From positions 310,001 to 374,000 of the forward strand of contig OZ257144.1 of the NCBI GenBank assembly GCA_965279205.1: a DNA stretch of 64,000 bases, given 5' to 3'. The notes beneath the pieces are model-generated. The model was not told where the DNA came from. It saw only the letters and a program-made list of their open reading frames with translations, and did not search any database. Made by a program: the position numbers and the translations under genes. This document shows positions 24,296-33,857 of the stretch, in pieces; positions within the stretch are counted from its first letter, which is position 1; every line of letters begins with the position of its first letter. Source of the stretch: UBA7672 sp965279205. GTDB taxonomy: Bacteria; Pseudomonadota; Alphaproteobacteria; Caulobacterales; Hyphomonadaceae.

Positions 24296-25339
24296 TTACG
24301 GCGTGCCCGGTCCCGGACGGTCGAGACGGCCGATCGGGCCTGTTACCGCAGCCTTGCGGCCGGTGCGTTCCATCTCGCGTGCGCCGCCGAGGATGTGGGG
24401 CACGGAATAATTGCCCTCATGGCAGGCGTATTCGTAGATGCGCTCTGGGCTGCGGCGGAAGACAAGTTCGCCTTTCCACGGCTGGGTATAGGTGATCGTG
24501 TCTTCGACCGTGAACTGGTAGAAGATGGTGTCCTTGTCCTGCAGCGTGAAGCGTTCGGTGACCTTCGCATCCGGCGAGACATAGACGAACAGGCCGAAGT
24601 CGACGCGCACGGCTTCCATCGGCTTGAAGCCTTTGGTCTCGACCACCAGCGTGTCGCCGTCCCACTTGCCGACAGACGTGCCGAGATACTGGCGCATCGC
24701 GTCCGGATTGTGCTGGCCGTTCATGCGGATGATGCGCGTGTCGTGGATCATCTCGACATTGATCGCGATGTTGTCCGGCGTCTGGATGATCTGCTGGTGG
24801 TTGTTGTAGAGCGCGTTCAGCATCGGCGGGCCGCCGGTGGAAGCAAAGCCGATGAGGCAGCGCTCGATCGGGATACGCTCTTCCGGGTTGTCGAACTTGT
24901 TGTAGGTGGAGACCGGCTTCATCATCGCCTGACGGCCGGCTGGCGTGTAGGGCACTTTCCCGTTCGGCGGATCGGTGATCCAGGACGAGCGATAGGTGCC
25001 GTTGACCTTGCCGACTTGGCGGCCGGGATCGATCCAGAAATAGTTGTAGCCGGCCGGGTCCTCGCCGGCTGCGGGGGCGCCCTCGCTCTCCGGCGTCGGA
25101 GCGCTGTCGGCTGCGGCAACGCTGGCGGCGTCCTTCTCCCATTGCTTCGCATCGGTTTCGGAGATCACGAGATCCTTGAACTCCGGCACGCGCTCGAGGC
25201 GGGTGATCGAGGAGTTGGTCCACACGCCCTGGAAGTCCGGCTTGCCATCCGGCGTGCGGGGCAGGGGATCGCCAGCCTGGGCGAAGGCCGGCAGGGAGAT
25301 CAGAAGGGCGGCAACGCAAACGACCGGCAGGCGCATCAT
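24296..25339 (-). CDS. secreted protein of the RTPDGxPDFQG family (unknown function)
   Basis: A 347-residue protein with a Sec signal peptide (about 1-21, cleavage near AFAQA). The mature part begins PLPRTPDGKPDFQGVWTNSS and includes ERCLIGF, KWDGDTLVVETKGF, KVTERFTLQDKDTIFYQFTVED and YEYACHEGNYSVPHIL. The same order of motifs appears in the protein at 35811-36812, so they are paralogues. Homologues of this kind are widespread in environmental bacteria without known function. It is convergent with the CHRD gene (30 bases apart). Confidence 0.8.
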   Translation of the reverse strand: MMRLPVVCVAALLISLPAFAQAGDPLPRTPDGKPDFQGVWTNSSITRLERVPEFKDLVISETDAKQWEKDAASVAAADSAPTPESEGAPAAGEDPAGYNYFWIDPGRQVGKVNGTYRSSWITDPPNGKVPYTPAGRQAMMKPVSTYNKFDNPEERIPIERCLIGFASTGGPPMLNALYNNHQQIIQTPDNIAINVEMIHDTRIIRMNGQHNPDAMRQYLGTSVGKWDGDTLVVETKGFKPMEAVRVDFGLFVYVSPDAKVTERFTLQDKDTIFYQFTVEDTITYTQPWKGELVFRRSPERIYEYACHEGNYSVPHILGGAREMERTGRKAAVTGPIGRLDRPGPGTP

Positions 25340-25932
25340 CGGGCAGCTCCATCGTCGAAGAGGTTGACGTTAACGTCGCACACTTCCGGGGCGAGCAGCA
25401 GGTGTGTCGCGGGGTCGTGAAGTTCCGCCACGTGAGGCCGAGTGCGTGACGCCAAAGTCGGAATCGAGATGAGGGCTCTCGCGGACAATGTCGGTGGCTC
25501 GTCCAAAAGGAGAAAAGTGGGAATCGACCGGTCCCGGGAGGCGTATTTTGGATTACGCGGGGCCTTGGGAGAACCCTGATGTTTCTCGGGGCGCCCTCTG
25601 CCGCCTCATTAGGGCAAAATGAGGCAAGAACGTTCCTCACAGAGAGATATCTGACATAGCAGATACCCTGACTTTGAGCGCTCCTTCGAATGGGAGTGGA
25701 ATATTCTGCCTGCCGTTACGTTAGCTGATGCAGAAATGCTGCATTCACAGGCAGGAATATGGAAAATCTTTCGTTTACATCCGCCCGCCAATTGACGCGT
25801 TCGACAATATGACTGGAATGTGTCCGATCCGTTTGCGCGACCAGAACGAAGGGCATTCGTTTGGCGGCCGTAGACGGGCTTGGGGTCGCGATAGCGCGGT
25901 CCAGGGTCAGGTTCTCTAGAGGGGTCCACATC
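25340..25932. promoter_or_regulatory. 593-base intergenic region upstream of TonB receptor with structured segments
   Basis: No credible gene is visible. The stretch is more AT-rich than its neighbours and holds several inverted repeats: GCCTCATT/AATGAGGC (25603-25610 with 25618-25625), TATCTG/CAGATA (25648-25653 with 25660-25665), and a long nested structure, ATATTCTGCCTG (25701-25712) with CAGGCAGGAATAT (25748-25760, one bulged G), enclosing ATGCAG/CTGCAT (25728-25733 with 25739-25744). They could be operator sites or a leader RNA for the receptor; no known riboswitch consensus is recognised. Confidence 0.5.
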
Positions 25933-28900
25933 GTGAAACCAACCGTGAAGGCGCAGCTATTGCGCTCAACTCTGCTCGTTGCGCTATCCGTGGCGCCGGG
26001 CGCCATCTCAAGCGCGTTCGCGCAAGCGCCTGCTGCTGACGAAGAAAAAGATGTCGTCGTCATCACCGGTTCGCGTATCGCGCGCCAGGACTATGTCGCC
26101 AACTCGCCGATCGTGACGGTCGGACAGGAAGACATCCAGGCGACGGGCGTCACCACTCTCGACACGCTGCTCAACGAAATGCCGCAGTTCGTGCCTGCGA
26201 TTAACATGACCTCGAACAACCCGTCGAACGGCGGCCAGGCGAACATCTCGCTGCGCGGCCTCGGCACCAACCGCACGCTGGTCCTGATGAACGGCCGCCG
26301 CGTGGTTCCCTCGAACAATGACGGCACGGTCGACATCAACCTGATCCCGGCCCAGCTGGTTCAGTCCACCGAAGTGATCACCGGCGGCGCCTCGGCGACC
26401 TACGGCTCCGACGCGCTCGCCGGCGTGGTCAACTTCATCCTGCGCGACATCGAAGGCTTCGAAGTCTCCACGCAGTACGGCATCACCGACCGCGACGACG
26501 GCGAAACGTCCTCGATCTCGCTGGCCGCTGGCGGCAAGTTCGACGAAGGCCGCGGCAAGGCCTCGATGATGCTGTCCTACAACGACCGCGGTTTCATCTA
26601 TAACGGAACGCGTCCGTTCTCCTCGATCTCCGGCGCCTCCGCCGCGAGCCCGCTCGGCAACACCATCTTCGACACCAACAACCTGCCGACGCTTGGGTCG
26701 GTGCAGGCCGCCGTGCCGGGTTCGGTGCAGGGCGATACGTTCGGCTTCAACAACAACGACACGCTGTTCACCTATGTGCTGCGCCGCGACTTCGTGAGCC
26801 CCGGCGGCATCACCTATGACGGCTTCGCGCAGCCGGGTCCGTTCTTCAACCCGAACTTTGCGTTCAACACGGGCGCGCTCAACTATCTCGCCCTGCCGCA
26901 GAGCCGCTACAACGCGTTCGCCAACGTGTCGTACGAGATCGCGCCGTGGGCCGAAGTCTATGGCGACTTCCTGTTCACGCAGTATGAGTCGGCCCAGGAA
27001 CTCGCGGCCTCGCCGGCCGCCGGCTCAACCACCGGATTCCGCGTGCCGGTGTCGAACCCCTACATCCCTGCCGAACTGCGCACCATTCTGGCAACCCGCT
27101 CCAACCCGCTCGGCTCGTTCCTGCTCGACAAGCGCTTCACGGCGCTCGGACCAAGGAGAGGCGCGGAACTGTACGATGCCTACCAGATGACGACCGGCGT
27201 CCGCGGCGACCTGCCGTTCGGCGACTGGACGTATGACGCCTACGGTTCGTACGGCCGCGTCGACCGCACCACGGTCCAGACCGGCAACGTGTCGCGCTCG
27301 GCCGTCCAGCGCCTGCTGAACGCCACCGACGGCGGCGCCTCGCTCTGCACCGGCGGCTTCGACTGGTTCGGCGACACCACGCTGTCGCAGTCGTGCAAGG
27401 ACTTCATCGGCAAGACCGCGAAGAACCTTGTCATTGTCGACCAGCGCAACGTCGAGATCAGCGCCCAGGGCACGCTCTTCGCACTGCCGGCCGGTGATGT
27501 GAAAGTCGCCGTCGGTACGAACTATCGCGAAGACACCTACCAGCGCATTCCCGACGCTTCGCTGACCGGCCCGATCACGCAGCAGCCCTGCATCGCGACC
27601 GTTGCCTATAACGGCACGCCTGGTTCGGGCGTCTGTGCGGCGTTCACGACTGTCACACCTGCGGTTGTCAACCAGCCGCCGCTCACCGGCAACGACGTGG
27701 CAGGCTTCAACCCGTCCGGCCCGATCAACGGCGCCACCGACGTGGTGGAATACTTCGCCGAAGCGCTGATCCCCGTCCTCAAGGATATGCCGCTTGTCCA
27801 GGAACTGAACCTCACCCTGGCCGGCCGTATTTCCGACTACTCGACCGTCGGAAGCGTCGAAGCCTACAAGGCCGACATCGACTGGACGATCGTGGATGGT
27901 CTGCGCATGCGTGGCGGCGCCCAGCACGCTGTGCGCGCACCCGCCATCGGCGAGCTGTTCGCTCCGCAGCTGCTCGGCTTCCCGAACGTCGGCAACCCGA
28001 ACAACACCACGACGTCGCTGTTCTCTGGCGACCCGTGCGACATCCGTTCGGCCTACCGTTCGACCAACGGCTCGGGCGGCAACCTTGCCGCCTCGACCAA
28101 CGCGGCGGTCCGCGCTCTCTGCGTCACGCAGGGCGTGTCCACCTCGGTCGTCGACACCTACACCTTCACCAACCAGCAGGTCTCGGGCTTCTCGGGCGGC
28201 AACCCGCTGCTCTCGGAAGAAACCGCCGAGTCGTGGTCGATCGGCTTCGTGTGGCAGTCGCAGTTCGAAGAGCCGCTGCTCGCCAACCTGACGGCCTCGG
28301 TCGACTACTACAACATCGAGATCACGGATGCGATCGGATCGCTGGACGCTGCGCTGGCCATCCAGGCCTGCTACAACGCTCCGGTTGCGCCGTTCAACCC
28401 GACGCTCGATCCGACCAACTTCTTCTGCACGCTGTTCTCGCGCAACCCGCTGAACGGCAACATCGTCAACGCGCAGTCGCTGAACCAGAACCTCGCTACC
28501 GCGGTGACCTCTGGCGTCGACTTCCAGGTTGACTGGTCCTACGACATCGGACCCGGCACGCTGGACATGGGCCTTGTCGGCACCTGGCTCGAGAACTTCG
28601 AAACGCAGTCGCTCCCGGGCGCTCCGTTCACGCAGTTCGAGTACAAGGCCGGCAACAACGGCCCGCTGGGCTCGGGCGTCGGCGCCGTCTTCCCGGAATG
28701 GAAATTCCTGGCCGACGCCAACTACACCTGGGGTCCGGCGAAGATCGGCGTGCGCTGGCACCACATCGGCGAGGTGACCAACCGGTCGGCCCCGACCGAT
28801 GCGATCCCCGCGATCGGCTACTTCGACATCATCGGCAGGTACGATCTCACCGACAACCTGTCGCTGCGCTTCAACGTCAACAATGTGTTCGACGAACTGC

Positions 28901-28998
28901 CCCCGACCTACTCGCCGGCGGTGCAGGCGAACACCGACCCGTCGACGTACGACCCGCTCGGCCGTCGCTACACGGTCGGCCTGACCGCCCGCTTCTAG
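25933..28998 (+). CDS. TonB-dependent outer membrane receptor
   Basis: A 1021-residue receptor. It has a signal peptide (about 1-29, cleavage after AFA), a TonB box-like VVVITGSRIARQDY near the mature N-terminus, a plug domain (SPIVTVGQEDIQATGVTTLDTLLNEMPQF, NISLRGLGTNRTLVLMNGRR) and a long beta-barrel ending in GLTARF with a terminal aromatic residue. The 'ITGSRI' receptors of Caulobacterales and Sphingomonads import large substrates such as glycans or peptides; the ligand cannot be read from sequence. GTG at 25933 with AGAGGGG upstream fits the signal peptide. A terminator follows at 29023. Confidence 0.93.
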   Translation: MKPTVKAQLLRSTLLVALSVAPGAISSAFAQAPAADEEKDVVVITGSRIARQDYVANSPIVTVGQEDIQATGVTTLDTLLNEMPQFVPAINMTSNNPSNGGQANISLRGLGTNRTLVLMNGRRVVPSNNDGTVDINLIPAQLVQSTEVITGGASATYGSDALAGVVNFILRDIEGFEVSTQYGITDRDDGETSSISLAAGGKFDEGRGKASMMLSYNDRGFIYNGTRPFSSISGASAASPLGNTIFDTNNLPTLGSVQAAVPGSVQGDTFGFNNNDTLFTYVLRRDFVSPGGITYDGFAQPGPFFNPNFAFNTGALNYLALPQSRYNAFANVSYEIAPWAEVYGDFLFTQYESAQELAASPAAGSTTGFRVPVSNPYIPAELRTILATRSNPLGSFLLDKRFTALGPRRGAELYDAYQMTTGVRGDLPFGDWTYDAYGSYGRVDRTTVQTGNVSRSAVQRLLNATDGGASLCTGGFDWFGDTTLSQSCKDFIGKTAKNLVIVDQRNVEISAQGTLFALPAGDVKVAVGTNYREDTYQRIPDASLTGPITQQPCIATVAYNGTPGSGVCAAFTTVTPAVVNQPPLTGNDVAGFNPSGPINGATDVVEYFAEALIPVLKDMPLVQELNLTLAGRISDYSTVGSVEAYKADIDWTIVDGLRMRGGAQHAVRAPAIGELFAPQLLGFPNVGNPNNTTTSLFSGDPCDIRSAYRSTNGSGGNLAASTNAAVRALCVTQGVSTSVVDTYTFTNQQVSGFSGGNPLLSEETAESWSIGFVWQSQFEEPLLANLTASVDYYNIEITDAIGSLDAALAIQACYNAPVAPFNPTLDPTNFFCTLFSRNPLNGNIVNAQSLNQNLATAVTSGVDFQVDWSYDIGPGTLDMGLVGTWLENFETQSLPGAPFTQFEYKAGNNGPLGSGVGAVFPEWKFLADANYTWGPAKIGVRWHHIGEVTNRSAPTDAIPAIGYFDIIGRYDLTDNLSLRFNVNNVFDELPPTYSPAVQANTDPSTYDPLGRRYTVGLTARF

Positions 28999-29022
28999 GG
29001 CTGTCGGTTGCAGAACTGAGGG

Positions 29023-29050
29023 AAGGGCGGATCGAAAGATCCGCCCTTTT
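29023..29050 (+). terminator. intrinsic terminator of the TonB receptor gene
   Basis: AAGGGCGGATC (29023-29033) pairs perfectly with GATCCGCCCTT (29038-29048) around a GAAA tetraloop and ends in TTTT. It is 25 bases past the receptor stop. Confidence 0.85.
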
Positions 29051-29121
29051 CGTTTGGGGGGTGGGGCGCGAAGCACAAAGAGACTGGTGAGCCCGCCCGT
29101 CGAACCACGAGGGCGTGGGCT

Positions 29122-29850
29122 TCAGCTGTCGCCGATGGAATGCAGCGCCGAGCCGCGTTCGTGGAGCCAGGCGCGAGCTTCTCTCCAGTCGGGGAAGCAG
29201 CGCTCGACCTGTTTCCAGAAGCGGCCGGAGTGGTTCATCTCCTTGATATGCGCGACCTCGTGGGCGGCGACATAGTCGAGCGCAAACGGAGGCGCGCAGA
29301 CGAGGCGCCAGGAGAAGTTGAGACGCCCCTCGGAGGAGCACGAGCCCCAGCGCGAGCGCATGTCCTTGATCGAGATCGAGCGCGGGGTGACTTTCAGCGT
29401 GGCGGCATGGACGGCGACACGCTCGGCGAAATCGGTGCGGGCGGCGGCGCGGAAGAAGCCACGGGTCTTGTCGGCGAAGGCGTCGCGCGGGCCGGGGACG
29501 AGCAGGATGGGCGTCGGGCCGCCGCGGTCGACGCGGACGGCGCGTCCGGTCTCGACATGCTTTAGCCGGTGGATCACGCCGCGCAGCGGAATGTAGACGC
29601 CGGGCTTGAACAGGATGGGCGGGGGCAAGGCGCCGAGCCGCTCGGCGATCCATTCGACACGTTCGGAAGCGAAGGAAATAGCCTCCAGTGCATGTCGCGG
29701 GGCAGGGGCGGTCGCGACAGCCTCCCTCGCCATCGGATCAATGCGCACGGAGACGCGCCGGGCGCGCTTGTCGATGTGCACCCGCACCGGTACCGACACG
29801 CCTGATTTTGCTATCAGAAACACGCGGTGATGCGATTCCGAGGCGATCAT
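29122..29850 (-). CDS. YgjP-type (DUF45) zinc metallopeptidase
   Basis: A 242-residue protein of the M48-like YgjP/WLM group. Zinc motif AHEVAHIKEMNHSGRFW (HExxH plus downstream His) and the characteristic RWGSCSSEGRLNFSWRL precede it. Probably cytoplasmic, as no signal peptide is seen. The MIASESHHRV start is chosen; the frame also allows a start at 29898, and neither has a strong ribosome binding site. It is divergent from the large lipoprotein gene at 29911. The substrate is unknown. Confidence 0.85.
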   Translation of the reverse strand: MIASESHHRVFLIAKSGVSVPVRVHIDKRARRVSVRIDPMAREAVATAPAPRHALEAISFASERVEWIAERLGALPPPILFKPGVYIPLRGVIHRLKHVETGRAVRVDRGGPTPILLVPGPRDAFADKTRGFFRAAARTDFAERVAVHAATLKVTPRSISIKDMRSRWGSCSSEGRLNFSWRLVCAPPFALDYVAAHEVAHIKEMNHSGRFWKQVERCFPDWREARAWLHERGSALHSIGDS

Positions 29851-29910
29851 GCTAAGGGCGTATCGTCCTGGAAGGCGTGAAGCAACAAGACCCAGCAAGG
29901 GGGACTTTTC

Positions 29911-31641
29911 ATGAGGTTTTTGCTCGGCTGCGCCAGCGCAATGGCGCTCACGGCAGCCTGTTCCACCAGCCAGGAAGCGATGCAGGCCCTATCGGCCATG
30001 CAGATCTATGACGCCAAGACCGGAGGCTCGATCACCTATGCGAGCCTGTCGGGATCCGGCAACGACGTCACCCTCAAGAATGTGAGATTCGGCGAGGCAA
30101 CCGGCGACCAGGTTGCGAAGGGCGAAGCCACTCCGATGGAAGGCGCTCTCAAGGCCGCCACGATGGACCTCAAGGGTCTCCGGATGAAGGACGGCAAGCC
30201 GGTCGTCGGCTCGCTCGTGATCAAGGACCTCAAGCCGGATTTCGAGATGGGCGGCGTCGACCTGTCGCTCGGCTCGGTCGGCATTGAAGGACTCGATGAT
30301 GTGACGGGCGGCTTCGTCGCCAGCGCGTTCACGAAGGAAGGTCCCGGCGAGATCCCGCCCTTCGCTCAGTGGCGCTTCAAGAAGGCTTCGTTCAATGACC
30401 TGTCGATTGCCGGACCCATTCCGCAGGACGAAGGCAAGCCCGGCAAGATGAAGGTCGAGCTGGGCGAGGTCTCGGTGACCGACCTCAAGGACACGATGCT
30501 TGGTCTCAGCAGGTTCGGCGCGCTGACGGGCGAGATCGATATTCCCGGCACGCCTGCGATCGCGGGCACGTTCGATCTTGGAACTGTCGAGGTGAAGAAC
30601 ATCAGGGGCGGGATCATCGACAAGGCGGTGGGCCTGAGCCTTTCCTATGTGATGCCGTCCCCGACGCCGCCGGACTTTTCGGCTCTGTTCGGCGAGTTCA
30701 CCAGCCCGCTCGAGGCCGGGTATGACGCCGCCAGCTGGAGCGGCGCCAAGGTCAATCTGTCGGGCCTGAAGTTCGACGCCACGAAGGCCAGCCATACCGT
30801 GACGCGCAATGCCGAGGGCGTGGTGATCGCAGCCTCGACGCCGCGCTACACGATGAAGCTGACGGCGGACGCCGAGGGCGGAACGCTTGGCGCGATGGGC
30901 CTGATGCTGATGGCGCTGGGCGGCTATCCGTCGAACGCGGTCGAACTCTACGCCGAGGGCAGCGCGACCTTCGATCCGGCCAAGGATGTGACGCGCTGGA
31001 CCGGCTACAATGTCGGGATCACCGACATGATCGACGTCAAGGTCGACGCGGGCCTGATCGGCGTGCAGCAGGCGCTGCCGACCGTGCTGACAGCGCTGAC
31101 GACCTTCATGTCGGAAGTTGCGCCGTCCCTGGAGGAAATCGCCGTTGTTGACGGGGATGAGGACGAAGACTCCGACGATGGCGAAGACGCCGATGAGGAT
31201 GATGACGCAGACGACGCACCGGATCCGGCGGACGCCAAGCGGGCCCAGGCTGCGCAGGCGATGATGGGAACGATGATGATCGGCCTCATCGGCCTGCAGC
31301 TCACCGATCTGGATGTCTCCATCACCGACAAGGCGCTAGGCGATCTGGTTCTGGCGCAGATGGCCCAGCAGGCTGGGCAGAGCGTGGGCGCTTATCGCCA
31401 GGATCTCGCAACCATGGTGTCCTCGGCCGGCCAGGATATCGCGGCGGCCGGCGTCGATGCCGAACTGGCGACGGAGCTGACCACGGCGGTCGCGAGCTTC
31501 CTCAAGGCGCCGGGGACGCTGCGGCTGCAGATCAAGCCGAAGACGCCGTTCGGGATGATGAGCGCAATGATGGCGCCGGTGACCAAGCAGAGCCTTGGCT
31601 TCTCGGCGACGTTCACGCCGCTGCAGCCAAAAACGAACTAG
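29911..31641 (+). CDS. large lipoprotein of unknown function
   Basis: A 576-residue protein with a lipoprotein signal (lipobox TAAC at about 14-17). The mature part is a long beta-rich domain with repeated strand pairs (for example KGLRMKDGKPVVGSLVIKDLK and GTVEVKNIRGGIIDK) and an MPSPTPPDFS segment. An extremely acidic linker (about 412-435, Asp/Glu runs) divides it from a C-terminal helical-beta domain. I recognise no named family. The acidic run could bind calcium or act as a spacer. It is convergent with senC (20 bases apart). Confidence 0.7.
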   Translation: MRFLLGCASAMALTAACSTSQEAMQALSAMQIYDAKTGGSITYASLSGSGNDVTLKNVRFGEATGDQVAKGEATPMEGALKAATMDLKGLRMKDGKPVVGSLVIKDLKPDFEMGGVDLSLGSVGIEGLDDVTGGFVASAFTKEGPGEIPPFAQWRFKKASFNDLSIAGPIPQDEGKPGKMKVELGEVSVTDLKDTMLGLSRFGALTGEIDIPGTPAIAGTFDLGTVEVKNIRGGIIDKAVGLSLSYVMPSPTPPDFSALFGEFTSPLEAGYDAASWSGAKVNLSGLKFDATKASHTVTRNAEGVVIAASTPRYTMKLTADAEGGTLGAMGLMLMALGGYPSNAVELYAEGSATFDPAKDVTRWTGYNVGITDMIDVKVDAGLIGVQQALPTVLTALTTFMSEVAPSLEEIAVVDGDEDEDSDDGEDADEDDDADDAPDPADAKRAQAAQAMMGTMMIGLIGLQLTDLDVSITDKALGDLVLAQMAQQAGQSVGAYRQDLATMVSSAGQDIAAAGVDAELATELTTAVASFLKAPGTLRLQIKPKTPFGMMSAMMAPVTKQSLGFSATFTPLQPKTN

Positions 31642-31661
31642 GCTGGAGCCAACTGAGGACG

Positions 31662-32285
31662 TTAGCCCAGGGCCGCCAGGCAGTCGGCGATGTCCTTGGG
31701 CGTTTCAGCGGCGGTGAAGAACGTCTTCAGCTTCCAGTTCTCGTCCATCAGGTAGAGGATGGAAGAATGGCTGACGACATAGCCCGCCGCGCTGTCCGTA
31801 TCCTCGTCCCGGCTGAAGGGCGCCACGAAGGCGTCGGCGACCTGCTGCAGCTCGTCGATTGTCCCGGTGAGGCCGATGATGTCCTGCGGGAAGCCGTTGC
31901 TCCGGATGTACTGGCCGATGGCTTCAGGCGTGTCGCGCGCGGGGTCGACCGAGATGAAGACGGTCTTCGGCGGCGTCCTGCCCGGAGGCAGCAGGCCAAT
32001 CGCCTTGCCGAGCCCGTAAAGCGTCGTGGGGCAGACGTCGGGGCAATGGGTGAAGCCGAAGAAGACCAGTGTCTTGTGACCCCGGAACGAGGTCTCGGTC
32101 GTCGGAGAACCCGTATGCGAGGTGAGGTGGAAGGGGCCGCCAATCTGGTCGGACGATCGCTTGAAACAGGCCGGCTCGCTCGCGGAGGCGGTGACCACGC
32201 CGCTTTCCGCGACGGGATCGGTTTTGGCCGCAGGCGTGCACGCGGCTGCGAGAGCGGCTATGGCAAGACACAGCGTAAGGCGCAT
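31662..32285 (-). CDS. SCO1/SenC/PrrC-family copper-binding lipoprotein
   Basis: A 207-residue thioredoxin-fold protein with a lipobox (AAAC at about 13-16). The copper motif is FTHCPDVCPTT (CxxxC) with the third ligand His in VVSHSSILYL. SCO proteins deliver copper to cytochrome oxidase CuA and/or act as redox switches; in Rhodobacter the senC/prrC gene neighbours regB and regA, exactly as here. The gene runs opposite to regB, with 79 bases between start codons. Confidence 0.92.
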   Translation of the reverse strand: MRLTLCLAIAALAAACTPAAKTDPVAESGVVTASASEPACFKRSSDQIGGPFHLTSHTGSPTTETSFRGHKTLVFFGFTHCPDVCPTTLYGLGKAIGLLPPGRTPPKTVFISVDPARDTPEAIGQYIRSNGFPQDIIGLTGTIDELQQVADAFVAPFSRDEDTDSAAGYVVSHSSILYLMDENWKLKTFFTAAETPKDIADCLAALG

Positions 32286-32364
32286 GGCGCGATATGCTCA
32301 TGGGCCCCGCGAAAAGCAAACTGCGGCCTGATGACAAAGCAGCGACTTCGTGCGAGCGGCCATT

Positions 32365-33759
32365 ATGGCTGATGCAAGATCAGACACGGCGGGTCTGTCG
32401 ACGGCGAACCTTCCGGTCGCTTCGACGATGGAGCCTGCGCGCGAGGCGCTGAAGAGCGTCGGATCGGCGTTCGGGCGCACGCGCCTGCGCACACTGGTCT
32501 CGCTGCGCTGGATGGCGATCGCGGGGCAGGCGGGCGCCGTGCTGTTCGTCAACTATGTGCTGGGCTTCGACCTGCCGCTGGCGGCGTGCCTGGCGGCGAT
32601 CGGCGCATCGGCGTGGCTCAACGTGGCGCTGATGGCGGTGTTTCCTGCCCAGCACCTGTCATCGCCGGCCGAGACGGCGGGCCAGCTGGCCTTCGACGTG
32701 GTGCAGGTGTCGGTGCTGATCGGGCTGACCGGCGGCCTGCAGAACCCGTTCCTCCTGATGATCCTGGCGCCGGTGACGGTTGGCGCCTCGCGCCTGCTGC
32801 CGGTCTATGCCGGATTGCTTGCAGTTTTGGCCCTCATCTGCTGCGCCGGCATGTGGATGTGGGGGCTCGACCTGCCCTGGGGATCGGACCAGCTCGAGAT
32901 CCCGCCGCTCTACCAGATCGGGCAGCTTGCGGCGGTGACGATCGGCCTGGTGTTCTTCACCGTGTCGTCGTGGCGGACGGGGCGCGATGAGGCGCGGCTG
33001 GTGTCGGCGCTGGATGCAGTGCAAGCCGTGCTGTCACGCGAGCAGCAGCTCTCGGCGCTGGGCGCGCTGGCTGCGGCGACCGCGCACGAGCTGGGGACGC
33101 CGCTGGCGACCATCCACCTCGCAGCCAAGGAACTGGCGCGCGGGACCAAGAAAGACAGCCCCTCGCGCGAGGATGTCGATCTCATCGTCGAGCAGTCCGA
33201 ACGCTGCCGGGTGATCCTGAAACAGATCTCGCAGCGCCGGCACATGACCGACGCGGCCCTGTCGCGCACGCCGCTGCCGTCCCTGATCGAGGAGGCGACG
33301 GAGCCGCACATGGGCCGGGGCATTCACATCCAGTGCTCGTGCTCGCCGCTGGCCGGCGCCAACGACCGTGACGGCAAGGCGCCCATGGTGGTGCGCAAGC
33401 CGGAGATCATCCACGCGCTTGGCGCCTTTGTGGAAAATTCCGCCAGCTTCGCCACCAAAGAGGTCAGCGTGAACGCGCGCTGGTCCGAGCACGAGGTGCG
33501 GATCTACATCACTGATGACGGGCCAGGGTTTGCGCCTTCCGTGCTGGCCAAGCTGGGCGAGCCCTATTTCAGCGAACGAAAGATCGAGCAGCGGGGCGGG
33601 GGCATGGGCCTCGGCTTCTTCATCGCCGTGACCTTGCTGGAGCGGACCGGGGCCCGCGTGACGCCTTATAACCGCCAATTGCCAGCAAAAGGGGCCGTGG
33701 TTCGCATTGTCTGGCCGCGAAACGCCATCGAGGCCCCTCCAGGCTGGATCGAAGGATAA
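32365..33759 (+). CDS. regB: redox-sensing histidine kinase RegB/PrrB/ActS type
   Basis: A 464-residue membrane kinase. Six hydrophobic segments occupy about 45-205, including the quinone-binding motif GGLQNPF (123-129). The H-box has AHELGTPLATI with His241, and Cys281 in SERCRVIL matches the redox-active cysteine of RegB. Later motifs are FVENSASF (N-box), DDGPGFAPSVL (G1) and GGGMGLGFFIA (G2). RegB senses quinone redox state and oxygen, and phosphorylates RegA. ATG at 32365 is chosen; GTG 32350 would add five residues. It lies 98 bases upstream of regA, divergent from senC. Confidence 0.93.
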   Translation: MADARSDTAGLSTANLPVASTMEPAREALKSVGSAFGRTRLRTLVSLRWMAIAGQAGAVLFVNYVLGFDLPLAACLAAIGASAWLNVALMAVFPAQHLSSPAETAGQLAFDVVQVSVLIGLTGGLQNPFLLMILAPVTVGASRLLPVYAGLLAVLALICCAGMWMWGLDLPWGSDQLEIPPLYQIGQLAAVTIGLVFFTVSSWRTGRDEARLVSALDAVQAVLSREQQLSALGALAAATAHELGTPLATIHLAAKELARGTKKDSPSREDVDLIVEQSERCRVILKQISQRRHMTDAALSRTPLPSLIEEATEPHMGRGIHIQCSCSPLAGANDRDGKAPMVVRKPEIIHALGAFVENSASFATKEVSVNARWSEHEVRIYITDDGPGFAPSVLAKLGEPYFSERKIEQRGGGMGLGFFIAVTLLERTGARVTPYNRQLPAKGAVVRIVWPRNAIEAPPGWIEG

Positions 33760-33857
33760 ACGCGGACGGGCAAGGATAGACCCCGTCAAGACGTTGGCCT
33801 AAGGACGCGCGGCCGATATATAGCCTGTATCGACAAGCCTCTTACGGGAGACCCAGG

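Noticed and set aside
27025..29076. 683-codon open frame antisense to the TonB receptor
   Set aside because: Antisense shadow of a GC-rich gene; no start signal and no recognisable domain.
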